Shown in pieces: positions 1 through 13,640 of a stretch of DNA of 64,000 bases (its first letter is position 1; every line of letters starts with the position of its first letter). Under the pieces are notes generated by a model. That model searched no databases. It was not told the DNA's origin and was given only the letters and a program-made list of their open reading frames with translations. The stretch is from Viscum album (Eukaryota > Streptophyta > Magnoliopsida > Santalales > Viscaceae). Position numbers and translations under genes: made by a program. Location: the NCBI GenBank assembly GCA_963277665.1, contig OY728125.1:1712456889-1712520888 (forward strand), read 5' to 3'.

Positions 1-2609
1 ATGTCAATCAATAATCCTCATGTTTTTCATAACTGTTGGATCATACGCATGGGAAAATACTTCATACATCTCAAATTATGATGATAGTCCTCTCACACCT
101 ATCTTCTATGATATCAACTATATTACTCATTAGATATAAGCTTATATGCGATGATACACAGTTATTATTAATATATAGTATCTTATATATTCCTCCAAAA
201 AATCTTATATACGTATTGAAAAATATTTTATTCATAAAAAATGTATCATATATATTAATTTTTTATACATTTTTCACACTCAAAGATGAATTGTACGTAA
301 GATGATATACATTATGAATATCTTAATAAAAAGTTTCACATTCCAAATTTTCATTCGAGGTTCATAAAAAATATAATGTATATATTTTTCATTTAATATT
401 TATTAATCATATAGGAACATAATACATATGATCTACTATGAATCATTTATATATATATATTAAATATGTATTTTTCATTTTCAAAATCATTTTGTTTCAT
501 CCATATTATTGTGTATGAAATCATATCTTAAATGTTTGTAATTCTATTGAAAATTTACTTTTCCAATGCAGGGATATTCATATCTATCATTAGAGAGTAT
601 CTTATGTATACACGATATCTCAATCTCATTCAAAATCTCATATTTGATTCAAGAATTATGAGAATTCAACAAATAAACTAATCCCCTATTCAAATTAACT
701 AATGGAATCTCAAATAACTTTGAATATTTACAAAAACAATATTAACCCAACATGTTCTTCTATAAAAAAATCCAACAACTCATAGAAAATGTTTAAAACA
801 ATGAAAACCCCTCTAAAATTTAAATGGGCCCATCAACTATTATTTAAAATGCTTTACCTAATAATGTATATTGTTTTCCTAAACAACTATTATTTGTTTG
901 ATGATATGAAATTATTACCAAACTATATATTGTTTTTCATTATAGAAATGTTTCTATGAAAACATTAATTATTTCCTATTTTCACCTCTAAACATAATTG
1001 GGAAATCAAGCACATCAAAATATATCATTTTTATAACTTACTAAGACCTATATAAACATTAAATATAATAAAATGTGATTTTAACATTTCAAAATTAAAT
1101 TACCATATAATCAGTATTTTTACTATAATTATTTTCTTATTAATATATATACAATTATTTAATAAACAAAAATCTTTTAGTGTGTTAAATTTCATTTATA
1201 TCATGTCGCCTTCACTGGATCATGTGATTGGGGATCAAAATTTGGTATTAATCAATTTAATTATTATTTTATCTAAATGGGTCAAATATATATATACACT
1301 ATGAAAATTTTATTTTTTGATTATGGAATCATTATTTTTAACATACTATAGTTCTAATAAGATAAGATGAATCTACAACCCACAACCCCATTTGGTTGTA
1401 GTACCTAATTAAAAAAATTATATATTGCATAAGATCATGCACATATATTTTTTAAATGCAGGGATTATTATCCATAAATTACCATTTTCATTTCTTATAT
1501 ACATACAATATTATATAATCCAAATGTGATTCAATTATGATCATGGTAGACCAATGATATCGAACTCGTTGGTATGACATAGAAATAGCCATGCCACAAC
1601 GATATTTAGTGGATGTAAACATGTTAAACAACCTATTGGAACACTAATTTTTTCCCTTAAACAATTTTAAATAGTATGATATGAATCCCTCATGAAATTT
1701 CCTTCGAATAACATATAATGTTTTTGATATTAGTGGTGTAAATAGTGGATATATATAGTCTAGTAGACACCTCACCCATACATGATCATTGAAAATAGTA
1801 TATTTATTTTTAAATTATATAATTTACAATATACATAAATATTTATATTCATTGTTAAATTTATAAATTTATATTCATTATATATTATAACTAATAATAT
1901 AAATATATTTGAACAATATATTTAAAAATTTGTAATTATTTTTGTGTGTTTATTTATATATGTTTATAAATATTGACAGACTCAAACCTAAATTTATATA
2001 TATAGTATAACCTGTTGTGTAAAATATATAAATGAATATATAAAACCATTAAATATGGTTTGTTTTTATGTTTTCAAAAAATATATATTTAAACAATATA
2101 ATTTACAATATCCATATATATTAATTATATATGTGTTTTCATATATATATATATTTACATAAAATTATATATATAGAAAATATATCTTGAAATAGTAATA
2201 TACATATAAAATGTAAAAAATTAAATAATTTAAATTGAAATAAAAATTTATTATCAACATTATTTTCAAATTTTAATCAAAAGAATTTGATTTTAATAAT
2301 TATATAATCCTATAAATGAACCTAAATTTATTTAAGAATAGTTATATAGTGTCGGGGTTGGTGTACAAGAAAAAAATACTTCATTATTTTTATTAAATGT
2401 ATTTTCATATAAGTGATTATTAAAAAATATCATATTATATATGGTTCATTGTTCAATATAATTTTGATTGGATAATTGCCTAGAGTATCTATGATATTGG
2501 GAAAGGACATGACAGTTCCCTGATGTGATGGGATTCATTAAATTATTTAACAATATTATTAATTATGGGACATGTGGTTGGAAAAAATACAATGATGGGG
2601 AATATATTT
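1..2609. other. AT-rich intergenic DNA, no gene recognised
   Basis: The stretch is dominated by short A/T runs and TATA-type simple sequence, most strongly around 1790-2340. Open frames are short and have no recognisable domain; the longest begins near position 36 and has no family resemblance. No transposon protein motif or terminal repeat could be made out. The copia element starting at 2610 bounds it on the right. Confidence 0.6.
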
Positions 2610-4372
2610 TGTTGAATATCATGTTAGTGTATCAATAAGAGGATTGTATTTCATCTCATAAATTCTGCACTTGGTAATCTTCCAGAAAAAATACTTTATG
2701 GAAATACCTAGATTTAGGATATCCATATGTTTATTTATCCGAAGATATTTGTATCAACAATCATGAATACTGATTATTAATATATAAAGATTTTAATTAA
2801 TGAATCTCAGGAGTCACATACTTAAGATTTATTTTTTTAAACCATAACACTGTATATTCATAGTGATGTTGGGTTTATTGGATACATTATTAGTAATATG
2901 TTATAAATAAATAATTTGAGGAATGATTTTCCAATTGTATCTCAATTGAAGTTTATATCTTGGATCTATGATTTAAATTGACCAATAACATAACATATCA
3001 GGGCCATGATGTTTTTCCATGTATAATTCTAATAGTCAATGTATGAAATACAAAAACTATTTTTTGAGGGCATGAGTATGCAACCAAATTGACAATATAT
3101 TGCGAAGAATAGTTTATATTACATAGATCAATGATCAAATGTGGTTGTTGTCATTACGATTTATCTTCTTCATTTGTAGGTTATTGTAATTATTTTTAGA
3201 TATTATTCTTTGAAATTAGGGAATTCTCCCTAATTACACTAAGTATGCTGCAAGAATGATCTCACAGAAATTATTTTGGTTAAGAGAAGTAAAATAAGTT
3301 ATATATTTTAAAATTATAATAAATATCACTCTCTATAACTAGAGGTAATATTTATTCAATATTTATTGATAATAAATATTTACTAAATTTAATTTCACAA
3401 GGTATTCAATTAATTACACTCATATATTATATAGATTTATCTCATGTCATTCCCAAGGTAATAAATACTAAAATATTAAATTAATAATTTCATTAATTAC
3501 ATAATATTAAATAAATATTTATTCACAGAAATTTAAATCTAATATACATTTATTTATAGAATGAATAATATTAATTATAATAATTTTTAAAAAATTCAAT
3601 AAATGTTCTAGATGATGAACAAATTGAGTTTTAGGTCTAATGGGAAAAAATTGTTTATAAAATAGTCAAATAATATTTTCGTTGTGTGGGTTTACACATG
3701 TCAAGAGATAAAGTAATAATAATATTATTTTAAATTTAAAGGAGTTATTAATGGGATTAATATCTTAATTTTATAAAAGTTAACCTATATCATCTTTAAA
3801 GGGGTTAATAATTATAGCATTATATTATTCTTATGGAGAATTTTATCCCAAAATGTAATTCATATTATATTTTCTCAAAAACATGAGAGAACATTGTCAA
3901 TGTTTTCTCATCCACTCATGATTGAGAATAATAAAATGAACCACCTAAAGTGTTTATCAACATTAAGTGATAAAGGTGAACAATGCAATATGATCAATTA
4001 GTCAATCTATCACTCGTTGTTTCATCATCATTTTTTGCAGATCAAAAGAGAATATTTGGATGACTGATAGAGGATATATTTTTTGAATCCTCATTAAGAA
4101 ACGATGATAAACCAATCAATTTATCAATGATCAATTTTTTCCAATGAATATGAATCTCAATAATGTTGTATTAATTATTCATCTATTTTAAAATAAAATA
4201 AAATTTTACATGACAAAATCCGCTTCATTTCCGATCAAATTGTCAATATTATATAAAATGTTTAAATATTCATGTAGTTTTATATCATGTATAATGTGGA
4301 TTATCCATTTAATCTCGGAAAATTTGAGTTGGTAATATCTTGATATAATTTAAACTATGCCCAAAACCATCA
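2610..4372 (+). repeat. 5' LTR of the copia element
   Basis: The left LTR is 1763 bp. It starts TGTTGAATATCA and ends in a block reading about ATGCCCAAAACCATCA, just before the primer site. It aligns in order with 10723-12533. Shared landmarks are the start, a GATATCCA block, a GAGTCA...CTTAGATTTATT block, a GATCAA block and the terminus. Divergence is high, so the insertion is old. The boundaries come from the primer site and from the paired start. Confidence 0.72.
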
Positions 4373-4374
4373 TA

Positions 4375-4386
4375 TGGTATCAAATC
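4375..4386 (+). other. Primer-binding site of the copia element
   Basis: The twelve bases TGGTATCAAATC match the plant initiator methionine tRNA 3' end complement (TGGTATCAGAGC) except for two G-to-A changes. The site lies two bases after the 5' LTR terminus, exactly where minus-strand priming should start. Confidence 0.75.
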
Positions 4387-7260
4387 AGTCATGCTTAAAT
4401 TTATAATTATTTATTGATTTCTAATTGTTTATGTGTTCAAATATTATATTTTATTTCGTAAAATTAATTCTTATAATCTAATTTTAGTTGGGTATTATTT
4501 CACTCTTCTTTTTTATATATTTTTACCCGGATATGGTTAATAATAAATTATGAAAATTTGATGAACCCATCCTGATGTGCTAGATATTTTGGTCTAAAAG
4601 TACAATAGTACACTGCATATACCCTGGAAGTGCACATCTTGTATCCCAATACATCACACTAGAATGAACCATAGATTATATGGGTCCTTAGAAAACAATC
4701 AAACAATGATTTATTTAAATACATTTCATTTTTTAACTAGGAAGGGATATCACATAGATTATCTATCCACACACTATTTAACTAGGTTATATAGCATGTA
4801 AAATTGGTAAAAGCCATGTAATAGGGTTACATGATATATATTCCAAGAATTTACATGCTGAAAATTTCCTAGTTAAATATAACTCTTATATTAATCGCAT
4901 CATGCCTATGGACTGACAATCATGTATCAGGGAAGTAACATGAAGTGCACAAGTAATACACATCATATACCCTCAGAAGTGAATAAGTATAAATATATGT
5001 CTTTTACAAAGGAGTCTATCCTAGACATAAATTCAGTAAAATAAATAGAATTTAGCTTGATGCACACTTAATTTACCCAACCTCTTTACGTTGAAAAGGT
5101 AAAATTTATTTAATAACCCAATAATTTCATCATTACATGTATGAATGTAATTTATTCAGAGTAATTTCAAAATAAATGGTTTTATATAGTATAAAATAAA
5201 TAATTTATTTCCCTATAATATTTGGAACTCTATTTTATATATGATCATTACATGCTATAAACTCCACAAACAATAAATCCATATACCAAATATATTTCCA
5301 ATTTATCTAATGTTTAATTAATTTAATGTAGACAACATGATATTATGTCACTTGTTGTTTGGTTACATTGTATACAACAAGGAAAATGGGAAGTAGTTTA
5401 GACATTTTTCAAATCAGGTTTATTCCAATTAATTTTTTTAATTATTTAATTAAATTTTAAATATAATTTATTTATTAAATTTATTTAAAATCACATGTGA
5501 TGGTGGAATGAACACCATCAATCCATCCTTCACTATGTAGGAATTCTGTGTCCAAGGTTATTATAATATTAATTCCCCTTAAACTAATTCTTTGGTTCCC
5601 CTAACTTATGTGTTCTCATAAAATATGTGTAACAAATGAATTTCAAAAGGGACATGGAGGCAGTTCAAGAAATAAACGATGTGAATCCCAATAAAGTGAT
5701 TAATTGAAAAATGGGTGGAAATCCACCCCTCATTTCCAAAATGACACAAGTATTTTTTTTCCTATACTGTTATAGAATGATTTATTGTTTTCCAAATAAA
5801 TCAATTGTAGTAAATGATGCTCATGAATTCCATTATATATTTTATTTATTTCTTATGCCTGGTTTATTATATGGAATTTAGACTGTGATCACAAAAAAAT
5901 AAACAGACTAACATGTAAATATATAACTAAAATAAATAAATTATGGAATTTTTTTTAATTGGTTCAGGGTTAATAACATAAGAAATGTACACCTATTATT
6001 AATAATAAATGTATGTTTATAAATAAAATAATTTATACATAATAAATAGAATCTCTCGATATAATATTAAGTAAAAATAAGCCTTCCTTTACATGAGTTA
6101 AAATAATCAAATGGTTAATATATTAGTTCATTACTTCATTGGTAGTGTTTTTAATGATCATAAAGTATAAAAAATGATCGGGGTTTGACTTAACCAAGGT
6201 TTCATTGGGTTAAAGAAAGATTTTATTTTCAATATAAATTTTGAGGAAATCGTTCAGGTAATAAATATAGGAATTTATAGATTCAGAGTCCACTTAATAG
6301 ATCAATAAACAATACTAAATTAATTAGAAATACCAATTACTCAAATACTATATTATAATTAAATTGGGATTTTTTGAATTATAATAAGTGAAATATAGAT
6401 CATTTCAACTGGAATTTTATCAGAATAATATTGTTTCAAATTCAATGGTGAGGGATATGGGGACTTGATAATATAATATGATATTTATAATAAAATTAAA
6501 AATATGTTTTCACATTTTATTGTTAATCACATTAATTTCAAATAATACACTCTTATATTATTGTAGTTAAATATAATGTTCATCAACCACAATGTTTATG
6601 TGATCAATTATAGAGGTAGAAACATCATTTAATTGTATATATTTTGATGGTTTATATTTTTACTTGAAAATAATTTTTACATGATAGAAAACCCAACACC
6701 TAATCCTCAAACAAATTATTTTGGTGGTAATAAGATAATTTTCATTGAAAAATAGTTAAATGATATAATAGATGATAGGTGTTTGATGATTTCTTCCATG
6801 TGTAGTGAAACAATGAACTCTTATTAAAACACATGTTTCTATATCTTGATCAATGATATAAATGACCTTTATTAGAAGGAGGAAATATCTGAAAAGTTAA
6901 AAATCTCCAAGGCTTTACTAATGAGAAATTATGTAGATTACACATCATTTGTGCCCCATATAATAAACAAATTTTACTGCATTAAGAAACTAGTGGTTAA
7001 TGAATTAATTTTACATGAATAACATGAAAAAAATATCATTATTTAATTACTTACTCATAGATTAATTATATGTTTTTCAAAATTTTAAAATGAACAAAAT
7101 TGGGAATTCTCTAATATATTTTCTCACATATATTATCTATGTTGAAAATTTAATAAAACATGAAAACCCCTATATTCTTATGGTGAAAAAGTGTAAGGTA
7201 AAATAAAAAATTTATAAAATTGGATCCATGAAAAAGGATTCTCTAAAACACCCTTACAAA
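4387..7260 (+). other. Copia internal region where gag and protease are expected
   Basis: This 2.9 kb lies between the primer site and the first recognisable pol motif. Gag and protease should be encoded here, but I could not see a gag domain, a CCHC knuckle or a D-S/T-G protease triad. The stretch is longer than a usual copia gag, so later insertions are likely. A foldback structure sits at 4777-4877. Confidence 0.45.
4777..4877. repeat. Foldback (imperfect palindrome) of about 100 bp
   Basis: The left arm has TTTAACTAGG, six bases, then AGCATGTAAA. The right arm has TTTACATGCT, eight bases, then CCTAGTTAAA. The arms are perfect complements except for the internal spacer. A second inverted pair, CATGTAA...TTACATG, lies in the loop. 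It could be a small MITE-like insertion or a chance hairpin in AT-rich DNA. Confidence 0.55.
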
Positions 7261-7479
7261 AGAAAAATGATCAAGTGAAAAATATGGGAGTTGAATGTTA
7301 TCTATTTCTAATGTGGAATGAAGATCCACAAGAAAACGAATTTCACATAGATGATGTAAATAGGGAGTCTATAGGTATGTTTGTTAATGATTTCAAACTA
7401 TATTTTTATTAAAAAAAATTATTATATATAGCACATGGTTCTCAAATATGTATTGACCTTTATGAAGAGAATAAATTTC

Positions 7480-8640
7480 AGAATATTTCACAGAGTTGAA
7501 TGGATCTACGTACACCCATTGTATGTAGAATTTATTTTATAACTAATGTAGACTACCAACTCATTTTTCTAAATAGGAATGATCATGGACTTGAAAGACT
7601 GTTTTTATGTTCCTTCATTAACCAAAAACGTTATTTTCATTTATAGAATTGACATTGATATATTTATTTTCACATTTGGGAATAGTTTTTAATTACATTA
7701 GAAACAGAGATTTTGTTACAATAAGGCTCATTTAAAAAATTATTTTACATGTTTTATTATACTATGAATTTAATTTAAATCGTTAACAAAACTAACATGA
7801 ATGAAACATACCACACCCAACTATGAAATAATTATTCATTCCATATAAATGAAAATTATTTTACCATATAACACTATGGTGAATATTTAAATTCATTTAA
7901 ACTAAAATTGCATAGTTTATGTCATGCCTGTTTTTAAGTCAAAATGACCAAATCCTTACTCAATGGAAATGGTCAAATCTCTACATAGATTCTTTAGGAT
8001 GTTGGTATAGATGTGTGTGGACCATTTTCTGTTGAGGATATTTGAAGGCACTCATAAATCAAAATGTTTACTGATGAAATTAGTTGATATGGATAATCTT
8101 ATATAATGTGGTATACATCATATTGACTTGATAAATTAATATAATACAAGAATGATGTTGAGAACCGTCTTGGTAATATCTCTACCTATAAGTCATTGTT
8201 AAATATCATAAAACTGAATGAGTCATTTTTCAATTGTAGTGCGGGATATTATCCCATGTTTATCATCCTTACACACCCAAGTATAATGGGTTGATCAAAA
8301 GGAGGAAAAACACGTTGTTGTAAGCAATTAAATCAATTATGTGATATGTATCTCTTCCATTATCCTTTTTAGGATATGTATTGAATTCAATAAGATATAT
8401 AGTAAACCAATTTCTAAATAATGCATCAAAATGTATTCTAAATGTAATTTTCTACAGAAAGAGATATGTGCTAGTGAACTATGAATGTAGGGTTGTGAAA
8501 AATGTGTTAGGGCATCCACAATTAACCAACAATCACCATAATACACTAGGTGATTCTTTATAGGATATCCTAAGGAAGGTAGATGATATTAACTATACAT
8601 CTATTTAGATAATAATTTTTTTAACAGATTACACATATTT
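7480..8640 (+). pseudogene. Copia GAG-pre-integrase and integrase remnant
   Basis: Translated fragments in several frames follow a copia integrase. Near 7590 a peptide LKDCFYVPSLTKNVI matches the segment just before the integrase zinc finger. Near 7940 a KMTKS motif is followed by VGIDVCGPF, matching the start of the catalytic core (H-T-D-V-C-G-P). Around 8280-8420 the sequence resembles the W-N-G-V-(A/S)-E-R-x-N-R-T-L-L segment, then a segment like the A-Y-L-L-N-R region. A pseudogene fragment of about 60 codons at 8381-8563 covers the last part. The frame breaks repeatedly, so no product is expected. Assignment rests on the order and spacing of several weak motifs. Confidence 0.65.
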
Positions 8641-8919
8641 CCTTTGAGGGTAAATATCAAAAAAATAACAAGTAGTAGTGATAGGGGCTTCAATGAAGTC
8701 GTAGATCAAAATAAAAATGAATTGGCACATGAAATGATCTTATAAATCCCAATGGAAGAGGAAATTCTAGTCACACGTTTTCTATGTAGAAGTATAATAT
8801 TTTTGTATTGAAACTGAAATACATTATTTTTTATTAAATGAGGATATAGACTCATTATTAGTTGATATCAATATTCATATAAACTTTAAGGGAGAATAAT
8901 GAGGAATATGAGGTACCAA

Positions 8920-9640
8920 TTTGAAATATAATATATATTCTAAAATATATTTCATATACCAATAACATTAATGGGTTTTGAGATATCCTTATGTGTATGT
9001 AGAGATCATTTTTTTGAAAAAGGTATTCAATAAAAAATATATAATGTATTTTCTAGTCCGTTCCTATAAAGATAAAGTTGTTGTGAAAGGTTTTAAAAAG
9101 CATCAAGGAATAGACAATAATGAAATATTTTTAAAAAAATATATGAAAAAATTCATCATAATTCTACAATCCATAGTTGTGTACCTTGACTATGAGATTT
9201 TACATATAGATGAAAAAAAATCTTTTTTATAGGAACCATTATGATGATTTCAATTTGGAATAATAATAAGGGTTTATGATACAAATGGATTTCAATAAAG
9301 AAAGAAAGTTGTAGATAACCATTTAATTATTAAATAATGAATATATGTCATGGAACATTTGATTTGACGATTCCATAATATCATTTGGTTTCATAAATTA
9401 TGGTAGTGAAACTTGTATCTATATGAGGGGTAGTGGTAGTGAATTCTTTTTCTTGATAGTGTATGTAAATTACTGATTCCTTCTTTGAATAAAAATACCT
9501 GTGTTATGTTATTTTAATACATGTTTGAACACATTATTCTCAATGAAGGACTTAGGTAACATAACATACATTCACTGTATAACGATATATATTGATATAT
9601 ACGTGAGTATGCAAGCAATTAGTCAGAAAATATACATTGC
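8920..9640 (+). pseudogene. Copia reverse transcriptase remnant
   Basis: An 84-codon open stretch (8978-9232) contains KDKVVVKGFKKHQGIDNNEI, which corresponds to the conserved copia RT segment K-A-R-L-V-A-K-G-F-x-Q-x-x-G-I-D-Y-x-E. It continues into a stretch like LDYEILHIDEKKSFL, equivalent to the L-D-V-K-T-A-F-L core that holds a catalytic aspartate; here D-V-K reads D-E-K. Downstream, near 9540, FSMKDLGNITYIHCITIY (partly frame-dependent) matches the F-x-M-K-D-L-G-x-x-x-Y-x-L-G block. The Y-V-D-D catalytic box between these blocks is not readable. Many stops intervene. Confidence 0.78.
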
Positions 9641-9749
9641 TATGTTACTAAAGATATTTGATATGGAATAATTGAAAATTTTATTTTTCCTTATGTAACA
9701 TAACATTTATATTTCTAATAAAATATGTACTTAGACATGTGAGGAAATA

Positions 9750-10480
9750 TATAGTATGGGAATGATTCTGTGAACATAATTATTTGGGATAGTCATGTAT
9801 GTTATTCTATTAACTAGGCTATATGTCACATATAGCTTAAGTGTGGTTGGTTGATACCTAGAAAACTGAGGCGACTTACATTGTATGGAATTCAATACAA
9901 TACTTAAGTATCTAAGGAATGGTAAGGATATGTTTCTGTTTTATTGATGAGATGAGTAGCTAGTCATTAGGGGATATACAAATATATTATTCCAATCAAA
10001 TCAAGAAGATCATACAACACATTCAGGATATATCATCAATCACAATTTAGGTGTTGTGAGATAAAAGTGAACAAATATTGTTGTGGTAACTGATTCTATA
10101 GTGGATTTCAAAAATATTTCTACATTTGATGAAACTAATTATTTTTTGGATATGTAATTTTTTTAACATGTTGACATGATTACTAGTTGTACAAACTCTA
10201 TCACACTCTACTGTTAAAACAACCTATTGGTGAAATATGAAAGCGAGTCAAGGGAACATTATTGGAAAAAAGTACACACTCTAGAAATAGATTCTCTTGA
10301 GATATTTTTCTCAATGAATTAATTTCATAGTTAGTAGATTTTTCATAGAAGACAACATGGTGTAACTTTTAACTAATGCCCTATCTTACAAAAAACATAA
10401 TATTCATGTGGGAAATAGATGACTAATATTTGTTAGATGTAGGTTCTTTTCCAAGTAGAATTTTCTAGAGTTGGTTTACT
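9750..10480 (+). pseudogene. Copia RNase H and pol C-terminus remnant
   Basis: After the RT, weak matches to the copia connection and RNase H appear in order. There is a stretch resembling the W-x-A-V-K-x-I-L-K-Y-L-(K/R)-x-T segment near 9860-9920, and near 10370 a stretch like the C-terminal A-D-x-L-T-K-x-L block. None of the catalytic D-E-D residues can be placed with certainty. The call depends mainly on its position between the RT remnant and the 3' LTR. Confidence 0.45.
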
Positions 10481-10722
10481 AAAATAAAATAATTCTATTT
10501 TAGATTACATGTATATTCATATATTTTAATATTAATAAAATATGTTAATAATAATTTTCCATGGTTCAAGTTGAATTTAGTGTAATATTGTATTATAGTA
10601 TTTATCCAAATGAAAAATGACTTAGTAATTGTATTCTATGATGAGAACCGTGAAATTCTACAATGATATTGAAAAAAATATCTTCTATAGTCATATAAAC
10701 AACTATGATGGGACACATAGTA

Positions 10723-12533
10723 TGTTGAGTATCAGGTGGGCATATTTTTAATAATATGATACCTCATATCATGATTTTTTCACTTTCAAATCTCAAGATA
10801 CATGAAGATGAGGAAAGACTTGTATGTAAGATATCCACAAGTTTATGTGACATTGAAAATTGTTGTCTATGAGTTCATGTAATGATCCTTACACTTTATG
10901 ATTATTATCAATAAATATCATGAGTCATGTTCTTAGATTTATTCACATAAAATGTGACAACATATGTTTATGTAGAGGTTGGCTATGTTTGGTTCATTAT
11001 ATGTTATAATATTTTAATGAATATATCGATGAATAATTTTCCCTTTCTAGATCAATGGATATTAATATCTCAAAACATTGATGGAACTGGAACATTCACA
11101 TTAAATTATTTTTCCATAGTTTTATGAATAATTCATTTCATTAATTTATAGATTTTAATATCATGAATATAGGTTAATGAAACGTATATACAACAAACTA
11201 ATTATGATATTTAGGTGAAGGGATTATATTACACAATGAGTGTTCATATATGGGTTTTTTGTTGTGACATGAATTCATCCAATATGTGTTCCATGACCCA
11301 TTACTAGATGATATGTTTGGACATTAACAATTCATACCTAGTGACTCTATATAAGAGTCATACAGGATCACATAGTTTTTTTATCCAACTTAAATATTAT
11401 TTATATTTATCAATAGGAAGAATTATTATTTTCCAACAGAGAATAAATATATTTTTCATGATTTATTAATCATAAATAAAAAATAAATATCAAGTCCCAA
11501 AAGAATTATTTAATTACAATGATATAATATATTTATTAGTCTCTTATTATTCGCAAAGTAATAAATAATTACTTATCAAATAAATAATAATTTATTAAGA
11601 ATATAATGTAATTAGTTCTGTAAATATTAAATAAATATTTAATACCTAGACTATGAGTAATAAAATAATTTACATATAGATTGAGTAATATGTATTTAAA
11701 TATTTCTTTAATAATTAAATAAATGATGAAGTGGATAGATAGACAGAGTTTTGGGCATGATTATGAATAAATATTTACAAGACTATAAAATAATATTTAT
11801 CAAAGAATGTATTTTTAAGTATTATTTGATAAAATAATATACATATTATATTAAATGGAGTATGTTTATATATGGGTTTAATATTTTATTAAGATCCTAT
11901 GTTCAATTAATGAGTATTTAAACCTAACAATTAGCCTATAAATATATTTTTGTATCCTTTATGAATTGGTTAATCATTGGGAACAGAATTATTAGAATTA
12001 ATAATTATCTCCCAATGAATAATTTCTCAAGGGTTTTCTCTCAAGACATAAGTAACTTATACCACCTCCTCTCCCCTCATAAAAAGAGAAGAAAAATATA
12101 AATTTCATCAATACTGAAGGAATACTATGTGATCAAGTAGAATAACATAAGATGGTCAACCATCCACAGTAGCACCCAACATCTCTTTGAAATTATTCTT
12201 TGGTTGAAGGAACATGTGTGGATCTCTAAAATAGGGTCCTTACTTTTTTCTACTCATTAAATAATGACGATACACCAAATTTGGTTCGAATGTTCAACAC
12301 CGTCAATAAATAATTGTCTTAAGACTAGGTAATCACTCTTTATGTATTCTAAATTATTGATAAATTTATTGTGAAAATATCATCTTGGTTCTGAAACCCT
12401 TTGTTAATTTCATCTAAAAATTTCATTTGTTTTTTCATTAAACAACATGTATATTCCGGAATATCCATTGAAAATGATAAAATCCAAGTTAGGAATTTCA
12501 CAATAGGCACTTCTACTATGTCCAAAATCATCA
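10723..12533 (+). repeat. 3' LTR of the copia element
   Basis: The right LTR is 1811 bp. It starts TGTTGAGTATCAGG and ends at a block like ATGTCCAAAATCATCA, aligned with the 5' LTR terminus. The upstream tract GATGGGACACATAG is the likely eroded polypurine tract. Shared internal landmarks with 2610-4372 run in the same order. One minus-strand frame at 12349-12534 lies inside it and is spurious. Confidence 0.7.
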
Positions 12534-13310
12534 TGTGTGTATATATATATATATTAATATTTTCATTAGTTTTGTGATGTGAATCCTTTATATGGATTCA
12601 ACATATCACACAGTAGAAAATAAAAAAAAGAATATAATGGAATGTCTAAAACATTTTTTTATTTAATACATGTATGTGTGAATGCATTCATGCACGTATG
12701 TGTGTTTGTATGTATGTTTTATTTGTCTATGTATTTGAATGTGTTTGGGTGTGTTTATATTTTTATATATGATTTTATGTATGTATGTGTATTTATGCGT
12801 AAGTATGTGTGTATGTGTGTTTGTGTACATGTTTTTAAGTATGTGTATGACAATTTATGTGCATGTTTATAATTTTTAAAAGTGTATGTGTCTATGTATG
12901 TGTGTGTCTATATGTGTATGCTTGATTATGTATGTGTATAAATGTGTGTGTATGTATATATATGAGCATGTAGGTGTGTTTGTGTATGTATGTGTGCTTG
13001 TATACCTATGTGCATATCTATGTATGAATGTGTATATATCTATTTCTATCTATATGTATCTATATATATATGTGTGTGTATGTATGTCTATATCTATATT
13101 CAGGTTTTCATGTGTATTTGTTTGTGTATGTGTGTGTGTGAATGTATATATGTATGTATGATTATGTGTATGTGCATGTATATATGTTTATGCATCGGCA
13201 TGTCTATGTTTGAGTATCTATATATAAGTGTATGTGTATATATGTGTTTTTGTATATGCATTTATGTATCTATATGTATTTATATATGTATGTGTATGTG
13301 TTTTTGAAAC
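12534..13310. repeat. TG/TATG-rich low-complexity tract
   Basis: About 670 bp from 12640 is almost entirely alternating pyrimidine-purine sequence of the types TGTG, TATG and TGTATG, interrupted every few dozen bases. A short (AT)n run lies at 12541-12555. The open frames here (12642-13307) read only Cys, Val, Tyr, Met and Ile because TG-rich DNA lacks stops in these frames; they are not genes. The tract adjoins the right end of the copia element. Confidence 0.85.
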
Positions 13311-13640
13311 GATATATACACAAAGGTATGTGTTGGAGATACTATAAATCATACGTAGACACATAAATAATATTTAGACATTTATATAAATAATTATATT
13401 TTTATAATTATCTAAAACATTAACTGTATTTCATAATAAATTATACTTTCTATACAATCAATACCATATATAGATCGATAAAATTAACTATTAGTAATAA
13501 TATACCTATATATTATAAATAATAAATCTACATAAATTGAAATGATAATATTCATATTTTTATTTTAATAGTTCTATAATTAATTAGATTTTTTGAACAA
13601 TATTATGCAAATATTTACTATTTATAATTTTATGTATATT
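13311..13640. other. AT-rich spacer, nothing recognised
   Basis: Simple A/T-rich sequence without a motif, domain or repeat that could be assigned. Confidence 0.6.

Larger units (their letters stand above)
2610..12533 (+). mobile_element. Degenerate Ty1/copia LTR retrotransposon, Angela/Tork-like
   Basis: This is an old copy-and-paste retrotransposon of about 9.9 kb. Two alignable LTRs (2610-4372 and 10723-12533) both open with TGTTGA-TATCA and close with a matching block ending in TCA. A degenerate initiator-Met-tRNA primer site lies two bases after the 5' LTR. Between the LTRs, in the correct copia order, are traces of GAG-pre-integrase, integrase, reverse transcriptase and RNase H. Integrase before RT is diagnostic of Ty1/copia. 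LTRs of about 1.8 kb fit Angela/Tork-type elements. Every domain is broken by stops and indels, so it is dead. No target-site duplication survives clearly: the flanks read TATTT on the left and TGTGT on the right. Confidence 0.8.

Noticed and set aside
8337..8546. Minus-strand 69-codon frame
   Set aside because: It is the shadow of the copia integrase fragment, which has motif support on the plus strand.
12642..13307. Three overlapping plus-strand open frames of 76-105 codons
   Set aside because: They consist only of the few residues encoded by TG/TATG repeats and lie entirely in low-complexity DNA.
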